This document shows positions 1-7,733 of a stretch of 64,000 nucleotides of DNA, piece after piece (within the stretch, counting starts at the first letter, position 1; every line of letters starts with the position of its first letter). Below the pieces are notes generated by a model. The model had not been told where the DNA came from and made no database searches. It worked only from the letters and a program-made list of their open reading frames with translations. The position numbers and the translations under genes are program-made. The DNA is from an uncultured Cryomorphaceae bacterium (lineage in GTDB: Bacteria > Bacteroidota > Bacteroidia > Flavobacteriales > Schleiferiaceae), in NCBI GenBank assembly GCA_937120475.1, contig CAKZJV010000007.1, positions 2,310,068 through 2,374,067 of the forward strand, given 5' to 3'.

Positions 1-780
1 TCCGGTGGGCATATTGGGAGCGGTAAAAGAAATAAAGGAACCTACTAGTCCCGAAAAGCCTCCGGCCAAACCGGCCAATACCATCATCATCAAAAGGTTT
101 TCGGTCCACGGGCGGGCCGTAGCGGCCGGAGTAATCAGCAATGCGGCCATCAGTACTACACCAACCGACTGAATACCAATAGATATGGCCAGTACAGTAA
201 TGGTGGATAAAATAAACTGCAAGCGTTTTACCGGTAATCCCGAGGCTTCCGCAAAGGCCGGATTAAAACTCAAAAGCTTGAACTCCTTAAAAAATAAGGC
301 GACTGTAATGAGCAGTATTAACGCTACAATACCATAGGCCAGCAAATCGTTTTGGGTCATAGCAGCGGCTTTTCCAAACAGGAATTGATCCAGCCCAGCC
401 TGGTTACCCGCTCCCGAATGCTGAATAGAGGTTAAAAGCAAAATGCCTACTCCAAAAAAAACACTGAGAACCAAGCCAATGGAAGTGTCAGGTTTCAGCT
501 TGGTGCTTTTGGAGAGGTGCTCAATCAGCAGCATGGCCAACCAACCGGATACCAAGGCACCGCTCATTAACACAAAGGGGTTTTTGGTTTGAAAAAGCAT
601 AAAGGCAATGGCGATACCCGGTAGTATGGCGTGAGCTACCGCATCACCTACCAGGGAGCGTTTGCGCAAAAAGGCAAAAGTCCCCACGGTGGCGGCACTC
701 ATCCCCAAAAAAATGGTTCCGAAGGCTACCACCCGCACGTTGGGGTCTTGAAAACTCAAAAATTCCAAAAGCTTATCCAT
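1..780 (-). CDS. Metal ABC transporter permease (ABC-3 family), C-terminus cut by window edge
   Basis: Inner-membrane channel of a Zn/Mn importer, working with the ATPase and binding protein encoded just upstream in the same direction. The 260 visible residues are mostly hydrophobic and give about seven to eight membrane segments. They include the family's SLVGDAVAHAILPG cytoplasmic loop near residue 35 and a conserved GVGILLLTSIQ stretch, which places it with TroC/ZnuB/MntB-type permeases. The ATG at 780 overlaps the ATPase stop by 8 nt, indicating translational coupling. Family members are about 270-300 residues, so only a short tail is missing. Whether a second permease follows, as in troABCD, lies outside the window. 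Substrate (Mn, Zn or Fe) cannot be fixed from this subunit. Confidence 0.9.
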   Translation of the reverse strand, partial: MDKLLEFLSFQDPNVRVVAFGTIFLGMSAATVGTFAFLRKRSLVGDAVAHAILPGIAIAFMLFQTKNPFVLMSGALVSGWLAMLLIEHLSKSTKLKPDTSIGLVLSVFFGVGILLLTSIQHSGAGNQAGLDQFLFGKAAAMTQNDLLAYGIVALILLITVALFFKEFKLLSFNPAFAEASGLPVKRLQFILSTITVLAISIGIQSVGVVLMAALLITPAATARPWTENLLMMMVLAGLAGGFSGLVGSFISFTAPNMPTG

Positions 781-1621
781 CGCCCCGTCCTTCTTTTTCC
801 TTGAATGCACTTTCGCGCAGGGGAAAGTCTTTTTTGGCAATAAGGTCGCCAATACGGGAAAGTACCGTTAAGCGGCCCCCGTAGGCCTCCTGCAAAAGAT
901 CGGATGTAAATACTTCATCTTTAGGGCCGGCTGCTACCAGGCGAGTATTCAGCAGAACGATCCAATCAAAATACTCGTAGGCTGTTTGCAGGTCGTGGTG
1001 TACGATTACCACCGTTTTTCCCTGCTCCTTCATTTCGGTAAGCAGGGCCAGGATACTTTCTTCGGTAGCGGCATCCACCCCCACAAAAGGTTCGTCCATC
1101 AGGTAAATATCGGCCTGTTGAGCCAGGCTGCGGGCAATAAAAACCCTTTGTTGCTGGCCACCCGAAAGCTGGCTGATTTGCCTGCGGGCGTATTCCAGCA
1201 TGTTAACCTTTTCCAGTGAGCGGGTAGTAATTTCACGATCAACCGTTGACATTCGCCTGAACAGATTGCTCTTCCGGTAACGCCCCATTTGTACAACCTC
1301 AAAAACACTGGCCGGAAAATCCCAATCCACACTTTCCCTTTGGGGTACATAAGAAACCCGCTCACGTACGTCATCCAGCTTTTTACCGAAGAGGTTTACG
1401 TAGCCACTGTCGGGCTCCATCAGGCCCATAATGCTTTTAAGGAGGGTGGTTTTTCCGGATCCGTTGGGGCCAACAATGCCGATCAACTGTCCTTGGGGCA
1501 ATTGAAAGTCGATGTCCCAAAGTACCGGCTTGCGGTTGTAGCTGGCGGTGAGGTTATGCACTTCCAGGGCAGGCGTATTTATCTCCATCTTCAAACTTTC
1601 AAACTTTACAACCCATCTCAT
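773..1621 (-). CDS. Metal ABC transporter ATP-binding protein (TroB/ZnuC type)
   Basis: Cytoplasmic ATPase that drives the metal importer. Seen in the 282-residue product: Walker A GPNGSGKTT at about residues 51-59, signature LSGGQQQR near 155, Walker B YLMDEPF shortly after, and the switch histidine in VIVHHDL. The length is usual for the family. The ATG at 1621 overlaps the stop of the binding-protein gene as ATGA, so this start is plausible by coupling; an internal ATG at 1588 (MEINTPALEV) gives a more typical N-terminus. It is the third gene of a four-gene leftward operon: regulator, binding protein, ATPase, permease. Confidence 0.93.
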   Translation of the reverse strand: MRWVVKFESLKMEINTPALEVHNLTASYNRKPVLWDIDFQLPQGQLIGIVGPNGSGKTTLLKSIMGLMEPDSGYVNLFGKKLDDVRERVSYVPQRESVDWDFPASVFEVVQMGRYRKSNLFRRMSTVDREITTRSLEKVNMLEYARRQISQLSGGQQQRVFIARSLAQQADIYLMDEPFVGVDAATEESILALLTEMKEQGKTVVIVHHDLQTAYEYFDWIVLLNTRLVAAGPKDEVFTSDLLQEAYGGRLTVLSRIGDLIAKKDFPLRESAFKEKEGRGDG

Positions 1622-2544
1622 TGTAGTGCTTCTACTATAGTATTAACATTGTGCCGCACCATACCGGTATAAGTGCCCTCGGGAGTTCCGGCCTCGCCCA
1701 TGGCATCTGAAAAAAGCTCACCCCCCAATTGAACCAAATGGCCCCGGCTGCGACATCCTTCCATCACCGCCTCGATGGATCTTTTGGGTACCGAACTTTC
1801 TACGAAAAGAGCTTTTATTTGTCGATCAGTGATAAAATTCACCAACTCACTGACATCCTGAAGGCCGTATTCAGCCGTGGTAGAAATACCCTGCAAGCCC
1901 CGAACCTGCATTTGATAAGCCCGTCCAAAATACTTGAAAGCATCGTGGGCGGTTATCATAACCCTTTGGCTGTCAGGAATAAGTTTGGTTTGAGAAATGC
2001 AAAAGTTGTGCAGCTCTTCCAATTCAGAGCGGTATTTCATTTCGTTTTGGGTAATGTAGTTGCGCCATTGAGGGTATTGTTCTTTAAGCTCCCGTGAAAC
2101 CCCACCCATAGCCTCAATCCATAGAGCTACATCAAACCAGATGTGTGGGTCGTAGGCACTGGCATAGTCGGTGGAGTTGATCAGGCGACCGGGGTTCAGC
2201 TTTTCGGCCGCGGCAATTACCAACTTTTGCCGTTTCAGCTTTTCAAATATTTCCCCCATTTTACCTTCCAGGTGAAGGCCGTTGTAAATCACCGCCTCAG
2301 CACGGCTCAGTAATTGAATATCTCCCTGGGTGGCCTTGTACAGGTGCGGATCAACTCCCGGGCCCATCAAAACTCTCACTTCGGCACTGTCGCCCAACAG
2401 GTGTTGGGCCATATCACCCAGCATCCCGGTAGTGCATACTATCAAGGGCAGGTTCTCATCCTGTCCGGTTGATGAGCTGATATCACCATTATTGCAGGAA
2501 ACCAATAGCCCGAGGTTAAATAGGGTAAAAAGGAGTTTTTTCAT
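1618..2544 (-). CDS. troA: Metal-binding lipoprotein of the ABC importer (TroA/ZnuA family)
   Basis: Cluster A-I solute-binding protein that captures Mn2+ or Zn2+ in the periplasm and hands it to the permease. The ATG at 2544 overlaps the regulator stop as ATGA and gives MKKLLFTLFNLGLLVSC, a lipoprotein signal with Cys in the lipobox; a start 21 nt upstream would spoil this signal. Expected metal ligands are visible: His in GVDPHLYK, His in YDPHIWFD, His in TAHDAFKYF and Asp in LFSDAMG. The third ligand is His, as I recall for TroA, where the Mn-specific PsaA has Glu. The C-terminal half (GLQGISTTAE, GGELFSDAMG, EGTYTGMV) closely resembles Treponema TroA. Specificity between Mn and Zn remains inferred. 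Confidence 0.9.
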   Translation of the reverse strand: MKKLLFTLFNLGLLVSCNNGDISSSTGQDENLPLIVCTTGMLGDMAQHLLGDSAEVRVLMGPGVDPHLYKATQGDIQLLSRAEAVIYNGLHLEGKMGEIFEKLKRQKLVIAAAEKLNPGRLINSTDYASAYDPHIWFDVALWIEAMGGVSRELKEQYPQWRNYITQNEMKYRSELEELHNFCISQTKLIPDSQRVMITAHDAFKYFGRAYQMQVRGLQGISTTAEYGLQDVSELVNFITDRQIKALFVESSVPKRSIEAVMEGCRSRGHLVQLGGELFSDAMGEAGTPEGTYTGMVRHNVNTIVEALQ

Positions 2545-3197
2545 TGCACAAAAATATTTTTGCATACCAACTGACTCAGTTGAAGTTCCTGGCCATTCAC
2601 TACAATGCGCATGGAGTGGTCAAATTCTTCTATTTCCAGGATTTCAATTCGATCGCCCAAACCAATACCTAGCTTAGCGATGTATTTAAGGAGTTCAGGG
2701 GCGGTATCCTTCACCCCCCGCACTTTTACGCTACTGCCGGGACTGCAGTTGTCGAGGGACAAATCACTGCTTTTCGGGAAAACCCCGTTGCGGTCGGGTA
2801 TGGGGTCGCCATGGGGGTCGTATTTCGGGAAGCCCAGAAATTCCTCCAACCGGTCCGTAAGTTTTCGCGACTGTATGTGTTCGAGTTGTTCCGCAATCTC
2901 ATGCACCTCATCCCAACCGAAGTTGAGCTTGTCCACCAGAAAACTTTCCCACAAGCGGTGTTTACGTACGGTGGCAATAGCCACTTTCTTACCCTCTCCG
3001 GTAAGCTCAGCGCCCTGGTATTTCTTATAATTTAAAACGCCTTTTTCCTTAAGCTTACGAAGCATTTCGGTTACGGTGCTGGGTTTGGTTTCCAGGCTTT
3101 CAGAAATCGCGTTGGTACTTACGCCCTTTTCGGAGTGTTGGGACAGGAAGTAAATGGCTTTGAGGTAATTCTCCTCGGTTAAAGTATAGTTACTCAT
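2541..3197 (-). CDS. DtxR/MntR-family metal-dependent transcriptional regulator
   Basis: Metal-sensing repressor, first gene of the importer operon. The 218 residues contain an N-terminal winged helix-turn-helix (about 5-65), a dimerisation/metal-binding domain (about 66-140) and a C-terminal FeoA/SH3-like domain (about 150-218). Aligned by eye with DtxR, the ligands are His80, Glu84, His99, Glu106 and His107. The Cys102 position of DtxR is Glu103 here, as in manganese-type MntR, and the Met10 position is Asn10. This leans toward Mn2+ sensing but is an inference. It probably represses its own operon and the divergent TonB receptor through the mirrored motif in 3203-3260. Confidence 0.93.
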   Translation of the reverse strand: MSNYTLTEENYLKAIYFLSQHSEKGVSTNAISESLETKPSTVTEMLRKLKEKGVLNYKKYQGAELTGEGKKVAIATVRKHRLWESFLVDKLNFGWDEVHEIAEQLEHIQSRKLTDRLEEFLGFPKYDPHGDPIPDRNGVFPKSSDLSLDNCSPGSSVKVRGVKDTAPELLKYIAKLGIGLGDRIEILEIEEFDHSMRIVVNGQELQLSQLVCKNIFVQ

Positions 3198-3207
3198 AGT
3201 GATGCGG

Positions 3208-3215
3208 CAAAACTA
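3208..3215 (-). promoter_or_regulatory. -7 element of the regulator/importer operon
   Basis: The minus strand reads TAGTTTTG, a full match to the Bacteroidota -7 consensus TAnnTTTG, 11 nt before the regulator ATG at 3197. No clear TTG lies 19-21 nt upstream, so the promoter may be weak or activator-dependent. Confidence 0.55.
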
Positions 3216-3224
3216 AGAATTTTT

Positions 3225-3255
3225 TTGGAGGTTGGTAAATAAAGATTTAGGTTTG
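3225..3255 (+). promoter_or_regulatory. Promoter of the TonB-dependent receptor gene
   Basis: TTG at 3225-3227, a 20-nt spacer and TAGGTTTG at 3248-3255 match the Bacteroidota housekeeping consensus TTG-N19-21-TAnnTTTG exactly. Transcription would begin near 3260, leaving a leader of only about 12 nt before the ATG at 3272. Confidence 0.75.
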
Positions 3256-3271
3256 CCGAAAAATAAATTTA

Positions 3272-5569
3272 ATGATACCGAATGGCCTGAAGCTGATTTT
3301 TCTGAACTGCGCGTTGTTTCTGCTTGCCTTACCCATGGCTCAGGCGCAAAAGGCTGAAATTAAGGGAACCGTAAGTTCACCTCAAGGCCCGGTGGTGCAA
3401 GCTAACATTGTTATTGAAAGCCGGCAGGAGGGAACCCTTAGTGATGAAAAAGGGCGATTTAACCTTCAGGTTGAAGCGGGAGAATATGAAGTTTCCGCCT
3501 TTTCCATCGGAATGACCCGGCAAAACCGGAAGGTAAATGTTCAGCCCGGGCAAACCGTGGAGCTAAACTTCTTCCTGCAAGAGGATACAGAAAGCCTCAA
3601 TGAAGTGGTGGTTAGCGGTACACTCAAAGAAGTGAGAAGGTCCGAAAGTCCAGTTCCGGTGGAGGTGTATAGTGCCCGGTTTTTCAATAAAAATCCGACT
3701 CCTAACCTGTACGAGGCGGTGCAAAATATTAATGGTGTTCGCCCACAACTCAATTGTAACGTATGCAATACCGGTGATATTCATATTAATGGCCTGGAGG
3801 GGCCCTACACCATGGTGCTGATCGATGGAATGCCGATTGTGAGTGGTTTGTCCACCGTGTACGGTTTAATGGGAATCCCCAAAGCGATGATTGAGCGGCT
3901 GGAAGTGGTAAAGGGCCCGGCTTCCTCGCTTTATGGTTCCGAAGCGGTGGGTGGGCTGATCAACGTTATTACCGTAATGCCTGATTTTGCCCCGGTTTTT
4001 TCCGTGGATGTAATGGCCAGTAGTTGGCAGGAGTACAATGCGGATATGGGATTTAAGAACCGGATTGGTAAGAATGCTTCCGTGCTTACGGGCATTAACC
4101 TTTTCAATTACACCAACCCGATTGACAATAACGGTGATAATTTTACGGATGTAACCTTACAGGAGCGGGCTTCTATTTTTCAAAAATGGGACCTTGGGCA
4201 GAATAACCGGATTTTTACTTTGGCCGGACGTTATTTTTTTGAAGACCGTTACGGAGGTGAAATGCAATGGACTCCGGAGGATCGCGGGGGTGACCAGGTG
4301 TATGGCGAAAGTATTATTACCAAAAGATGGGAGCTAACCGGACAGTATCAGCTTCCCTTCGAAGATAAGGTAATGCTTTGGGCCTCCTATAATCATCATA
4401 ACCAAAACTCCTATTATGGCAACGTGGGCTACTTTGCTGATCAGCAAATTGCCTTCACCCAATTAACCTGGGAGAAAGACCTCAACCGACACTCTCTCCT
4501 GGCGGGGGCCGCCTTTCGCTATACCTATTATGATGATAACACCCCGGCTACCTCTCAACCGGATCATACGCTGTTACCTGGCATTTTTGTCCAGGATGAA
4601 ATCTACCTGAGTGAGCGGCATAAGCTTCTGCTGGGCGCACGTTACGACTATCACTCCGATCATGGTCCTATTTTTACGCCCCGGCTGGCCCATAAGTGGA
4701 GCATGGGTAACAATAGCCAGTTACGCCTGAATGCCGGAACCGGGTTCAGGGTGGTCAACCTGTTTACCGAAGAGCATGCTGCCCTTACCGGAGCCCGTGA
4801 GGTTGTAATTGCCGAAGAGCTAAATCCCGAACGGAGCTACAACGTCAACCTCAACTACATTCAAAAATGGTATTTGGAGAAGGCTTACCTGAGCCTGGAC
4901 GGGTCGGTTTGGTACACCCATTTTTCCAACCAGATTATTCCTGATTATGATACTGACCCTAATCTGATTGTGTATGATAACCTGGATGGATACTCCGTAA
5001 GCCGGGGTGTGAGCCTGAACCTGGAAGCAGTTCTGCAATCCGGGATCAGCCTGAGGGCCGGAGCCAGTTACTTAGATGTGTTTACCGCAGAGGAGGATGA
5101 AAGTGGGAATACAGTATTCAGGAGGCCAATACTCACCGAGGAATGGACCGGAACCTGGGCTGTATCCTACAATTGGTATAAAACCAATCTTAGCTTTGAT
5201 TATACCGGTAACCTTTATGGCCCCATGCGCCTGCCTTTACTAGGCGCTCTGGACCCACGTGATGAATATTCCCCCTGGTGGAGCATACAAAACATTCAGG
5301 TAACATGGGCACCCCGCAGCCGGAACTGGGAATTGTATGGAGGCGTAAAAAACCTGCTGAACTTCACTCCTCCGGCCAATAGCATTGCCCGCGCTGGCGA
5401 TCCATTTGATAATGAAGTGGATTTTGATGCGGAAGGTAACGCGGTCAGCACGGCCAATAATCCTTATGCCCTTACTTTTGACCCTTCCTATGTGTACGCC
5501 CCTAACCAGGGTATTCGGGGTTTTTTGGGTTTTCGCTACACGTTTAAAGGCAACACCTTGCCGGATTAG
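3272..5569 (+). CDS. TonB-dependent outer-membrane receptor, probably for metal or metal-chelate uptake
   Basis: Outer-membrane gated channel powered by TonB-ExbBD. The 765 residues show a signal peptide ending in AQAQ (about 1-26), a carboxypeptidase-regulatory-like beta domain (about 28-110), a plug domain with the TonB-receptor hallmarks LIDGMPIVSG and VKGPASSLYGSEAVGGLINVI (about 120-235), and a 22-strand-type barrel to the aromatic C-terminus. The plug carries a CNVC motif at about residues 162-165, just before the ligand-facing IHINGLEGPYT loop; two close cysteines in a plug are unusual and could bind metal or form a disulfide. It lies divergent to a DtxR/MntR-type regulator and metal importer and shares their control region, which suggests a metal substrate. 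The substrate itself is not shown. Confidence 0.9.
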   Translation: MIPNGLKLIFLNCALFLLALPMAQAQKAEIKGTVSSPQGPVVQANIVIESRQEGTLSDEKGRFNLQVEAGEYEVSAFSIGMTRQNRKVNVQPGQTVELNFFLQEDTESLNEVVVSGTLKEVRRSESPVPVEVYSARFFNKNPTPNLYEAVQNINGVRPQLNCNVCNTGDIHINGLEGPYTMVLIDGMPIVSGLSTVYGLMGIPKAMIERLEVVKGPASSLYGSEAVGGLINVITVMPDFAPVFSVDVMASSWQEYNADMGFKNRIGKNASVLTGINLFNYTNPIDNNGDNFTDVTLQERASIFQKWDLGQNNRIFTLAGRYFFEDRYGGEMQWTPEDRGGDQVYGESIITKRWELTGQYQLPFEDKVMLWASYNHHNQNSYYGNVGYFADQQIAFTQLTWEKDLNRHSLLAGAAFRYTYYDDNTPATSQPDHTLLPGIFVQDEIYLSERHKLLLGARYDYHSDHGPIFTPRLAHKWSMGNNSQLRLNAGTGFRVVNLFTEEHAALTGAREVVIAEELNPERSYNVNLNYIQKWYLEKAYLSLDGSVWYTHFSNQIIPDYDTDPNLIVYDNLDGYSVSRGVSLNLEAVLQSGISLRAGASYLDVFTAEEDESGNTVFRRPILTEEWTGTWAVSYNWYKTNLSFDYTGNLYGPMRLPLLGALDPRDEYSPWWSIQNIQVTWAPRSRNWELYGGVKNLLNFTPPANSIARAGDPFDNEVDFDAEGNAVSTANNPYALTFDPSYVYAPNQGIRGFLGFRYTFKGNTLPD

Positions 5570-5681
5570 GGCGCACCCCTAAATTGTTGTTAAAACACTG
5601 ATTGATAAAGGCTTCGCCAGAACAAAATGAGATGGAACAGGGTTAAACAGGTACTATAGTATTAACCATAAAACATCTATT

Positions 5682-5846
5682 ATGCTTCGTTTAATTTTAA
5701 TTTTCCTGGTGATAGCTCTTATTGCTGCCCTTTTTGGCTTTGGAGGCTTAGCGGCCGGTGCCGCGGGAATCGCAAAGATTATTTTTTACATTTTCCTGGT
5801 GCTGCTGGTCATTTCCCTGCTGTTCAGATTGATAGGCGGGCGTTAA
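5682..5846 (+). CDS. DUF1328 / YtjA-family small membrane protein
   Basis: A 54-residue protein, [20 protein letters not shown]..., with two hydrophobic segments split by a glycine/alanine-rich turn ([12 protein letters not shown]) and ending RLIGGR. This is the size and layout of the DUF1328 (UPF0391) family of tiny inner-membrane proteins, whose role is not established; relatives in other phyla are often stress-induced. It stands alone after the receptor gene and is followed by a strong hairpin terminator at 5868-5897. The family assignment is by eye. Confidence 0.8.
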   Translation: MLRLILIFLVIALIAALFGFGGLAAGAAGIAKIIFYIFLVLLVISLLFRLIGGR

Positions 5847-5867
5847 CTCCAAAAACAAAGTATAAAT

Positions 5868-5897
5868 AAAAAGCCCCGTTTTTGCGGGGCTTTTTAT
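5868..5897. terminator. Bidirectional Rho-independent terminator
   Basis: AAAAAGCCCCG, a loop of T residues, then CGGGGCTTTTT. The stem is GC-rich with A and T tracts on both sides, so it can end the DUF1328 transcript from the left and the small gene at 5919-6221 from the right. Confidence 0.85.
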
Positions 5898-5918
5898 TTA
5901 TGCTGATTTCAAGCTTAC

Positions 5919-6221
5919 TCAGTGGATCTTCATTTTTTGCACCATTTCGGAAGTTAGCGGATCACTATACACGCCATAAGCATCTACCATAGTTCCCTTT
6001 TTACCATCATCGGTTGAAATAGCGTAGAGAATGGACATATCATCGGGATTGGTCATGCCCTCAAAGCGGTGGAATTCGTCAATATGAAACTCGGAGGGCT
6101 TATATTTCAGGTTTTCGCTTTTACACTCGATACAATTTTTAAGTAAGTTAAAATCGAGGGTGTAACCTTGCCGGGTAAGATCGTCAATACCCTCGGAAAG
6201 GGTTTCGTACTTATTGTCCAT
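5919..6221 (-). CDS. Conserved Bacteroidota small protein of unknown function
   Basis: A 100-residue soluble protein with two cysteines in NCIECKS, a conserved-looking FHRFEGMTNPDDMSILYAIS core and VDAYGVYSDPLT near the end. I recognise this as a small protein widespread in Bacteroidota that databases sometimes label phosphoribosylpyrophosphate synthetase; it is far too short for that enzyme and lacks the PRPP-binding signature, so the label should not be used. It is single, with its own perfect -7 element upstream and a terminator downstream. The function is unknown. Confidence 0.8.
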   Translation of the reverse strand: MDNKYETLSEGIDDLTRQGYTLDFNLLKNCIECKSENLKYKPSEFHIDEFHRFEGMTNPDDMSILYAISTDDGKKGTMVDAYGVYSDPLTSEMVQKMKIH

Positions 6222-6243
6222 AATCTTGCTTTTATAGAATAAC

Positions 6244-6260
6244 CTTTGGTACCAAAGATA
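6244..6260 (-). promoter_or_regulatory. -7 element TATCTTTG overlapped by a perfect 14-bp palindrome
   Basis: The minus strand reads TATCTTTG at 6260-6253, a full match to TAnnTTTG, 31 nt before the ATG at 6221. The perfect palindrome CTTTGGTACCAAAG at 6244-6257 covers most of the element and the expected start point, a typical place for a repressor site. No regulator is identified. Confidence 0.5.
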
Positions 6261-6274
6261 GTTTTTCCGGAGGG

Positions 6275-7045
6275 CTAAAGATTAACGGGTTTAGAGTACT
6301 CTTTTAATTCCATCTGGCTACCGTCAAAAACCCCGTAGGTGTAATAGCGAATCCAGTCGCCCAGGTTGATGTAGCGCGAATTTTCGTTCAACAGCATATC
6401 AATTGGCAAATGGCGGTGACCAAAAATAAAGTAATCGTAATGTTCCTTCTCCAGCATTTCGCGCGCAAAAATAGCTAGCCACTCCTGGTCTTCTCCCAAA
6501 AAACGTGCATCAGATTCACCGGTTTGTGCCCGGCTGCTGCGACTAAAGAAGTTGGCGAGTCCTATGCCGAAGTTCGGATGAAGGCGCGCAAAAGACCACT
6601 GCATAAAGCGATTGGAAAACACCTTCTTTATGAATTTGTAACCGTGATCGCCAGGCCCCAGGCCATCCCCGTGGCCAATAAAGAATTTTTTACCGCTCCA
6701 CTCCCGCACAATGGGTTCCCGGTAAAGCTGCACCCCGGTTTCCTTGGGTAAATAATCGAAGATCCACATATCGTGATTTCCCGTAAATAAGTGGATGGGG
6801 GTTCCACTATCGGTTATTTCGGCCAGTTTACCCAGTACCCTTACAAACCCACGCGGAACCGCTCGTTTGTATTCAAACCAAAAGTCAAAAAGATCGCCTA
6901 CGATAAATATTTCGGCCGCATCCTTTTGGGCTTCTTCTAACCATTTTACAAAGAGCTTTTCACGTTCCAGGCTTTTTTCATAGCTCGGAACACCGAGGTG
7001 AAGATCGGACGCGAAGTAGATTTTTTTTCCAGCTGCCAATTGCAT
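6275..7045 (-). CDS. lpxH: UDP-2,3-diacylglucosamine diphosphatase
   Basis: Calcineurin-type metallophosphoesterase that hydrolyses UDP-2,3-diacylglucosamine to lipid X and UMP, the fourth step of lipid A synthesis, at the inner face of the inner membrane. The 256 residues hold all metal-binding motifs: SDLHLG (Asp14, His16), GDLFDFW (Asp51), TGNHD (Asn90, His91), GHGDG and FGHRH. The FDFWFEY segment is typical of LpxH rather than generic phosphoesterases. Length is normal. It is monocistronic or leads a short unit; a near-consensus -7 element TATCTTAG lies on the minus strand at 7057-7050. Confidence 0.9.
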   Translation of the reverse strand: MQLAAGKKIYFASDLHLGVPSYEKSLEREKLFVKWLEEAQKDAAEIFIVGDLFDFWFEYKRAVPRGFVRVLGKLAEITDSGTPIHLFTGNHDMWIFDYLPKETGVQLYREPIVREWSGKKFFIGHGDGLGPGDHGYKFIKKVFSNRFMQWSFARLHPNFGIGLANFFSRSSRAQTGESDARFLGEDQEWLAIFAREMLEKEHYDYFIFGHRHLPIDMLLNENSRYINLGDWIRYYTYGVFDGSQMELKEYSKPVNL

Positions 7046-7092
7046 GGCCGCTAAGATAGTCTATGGCTAAAAAAGAAGAGGGATAGGCTCGC

Positions 7093-7704
7093 TTAGAAAG
7101 CTCCCAAGGCCACTTTAAAGCCTGCGGAGCCAACGGCATTTTCCTTGAAAAAAAGACCGGAAGCATAGAACTGAAAGGCCACAAAAGGCAGCTTCCAGCC
7201 GTAGCCGACTTCCACGGGTACGCCTCCAAGGTAACGGATACTGTAGGAGCCTCTATCACACACGGTTGTGGGAATACCGTCATATTCACCTTTACGGATG
7301 ATGGAGAGTCCGGTTTTGCCATACCAGAATTTAACGTTTTTTGAATTCCAATACCCATAGTAGAAATTATAATGCGTCAAGGCGGCCGTTTTAGTGCATG
7401 GGGTAATAACATCCTCATCAATAGCGGGGTAATGATCCTGCCAGTCAAACCCAAAAAGATGGTGATCCTTGGCTATATTCAGTCCAAGGCCACCACTACC
7501 ACTGCCACGCTGGGTAAAGGTGGATGGACCCAACCTCATTTCTACCCATATTCTTAGTTCCCGATCCACCGGGCGCTCCCAGTCTTTGAGGCTATCCCGT
7601 TTAGCATAGACCTTTTCCTTTTCGGTTTGTCCCAATAAGAGCTGGGGCCATAGGCAGCCGCAAATCAAGGATATAAGGATACCGGTTATTTTTATTTTAT
7701 ACAT
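7093..7704 (-). CDS. Exported protein of unknown function, paralog of the next upstream gene
   Basis: The 203 residues begin with a signal peptide (MYKIKITGILISLICGCLW...LLLGQ, about 26 residues) and continue with alternating beta-strand-like segments rich in Tyr, Phe, Gly and Trp. The C-terminal half, with FYYGYWNSKNVKFWYGKTGLSII and a closing GFKVALGAF, parallels the neighbour's YGYIKHERTRFWYAKAGLSYL and GLKVGLGYLK. The strand pattern suggests a small outer-membrane beta barrel or lipocalin-like fold. No named family is recognised. Start of the signal peptide fixes the ATG at 7704; the upstream paralog stops 29 nt before. Confidence 0.75.
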   Translation of the reverse strand: MYKIKITGILISLICGCLWPQLLLGQTEKEKVYAKRDSLKDWERPVDRELRIWVEMRLGPSTFTQRGSGSGGLGLNIAKDHHLFGFDWQDHYPAIDEDVITPCTKTAALTHYNFYYGYWNSKNVKFWYGKTGLSIIRKGEYDGIPTTVCDRGSYSIRYLGGVPVEVGYGWKLPFVAFQFYASGLFFKENAVGSAGFKVALGAF

Positions 7705-7733
7705 AGGTGTGAGTTTTATTTGTTAAAGCAATG

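Larger units (their letters stand above)
3203..3260. promoter_or_regulatory. Candidate divergent operator: two inverted copies of TTAGkTTTGCCGmA
   Basis: Reading plus at 3247-3260 gives TTAGGTTTGCCGAA; reading minus at 3216-3203 gives TTAGTTTTGCCGCA. They match at 12 of 14 positions, point away from each other, and each covers the -7 element of one divergent promoter. Centres are 44 bp apart, about four helical turns. The plus copy also resembles the left part of the DtxR consensus TTAGGTTAGCCTAACCTAA (12 of 14 from its first base). Part of the likeness is forced by the shared -7 element, but the flanking TTAG and GCCG are not. Confidence 0.55.

Noticed and set aside
5919-6221. Label of phosphoribosylpyrophosphate synthetase for the 100-residue protein
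   Set aside because: Too short and without the PRPP-binding motif; the label is a known database carry-over for this small family.
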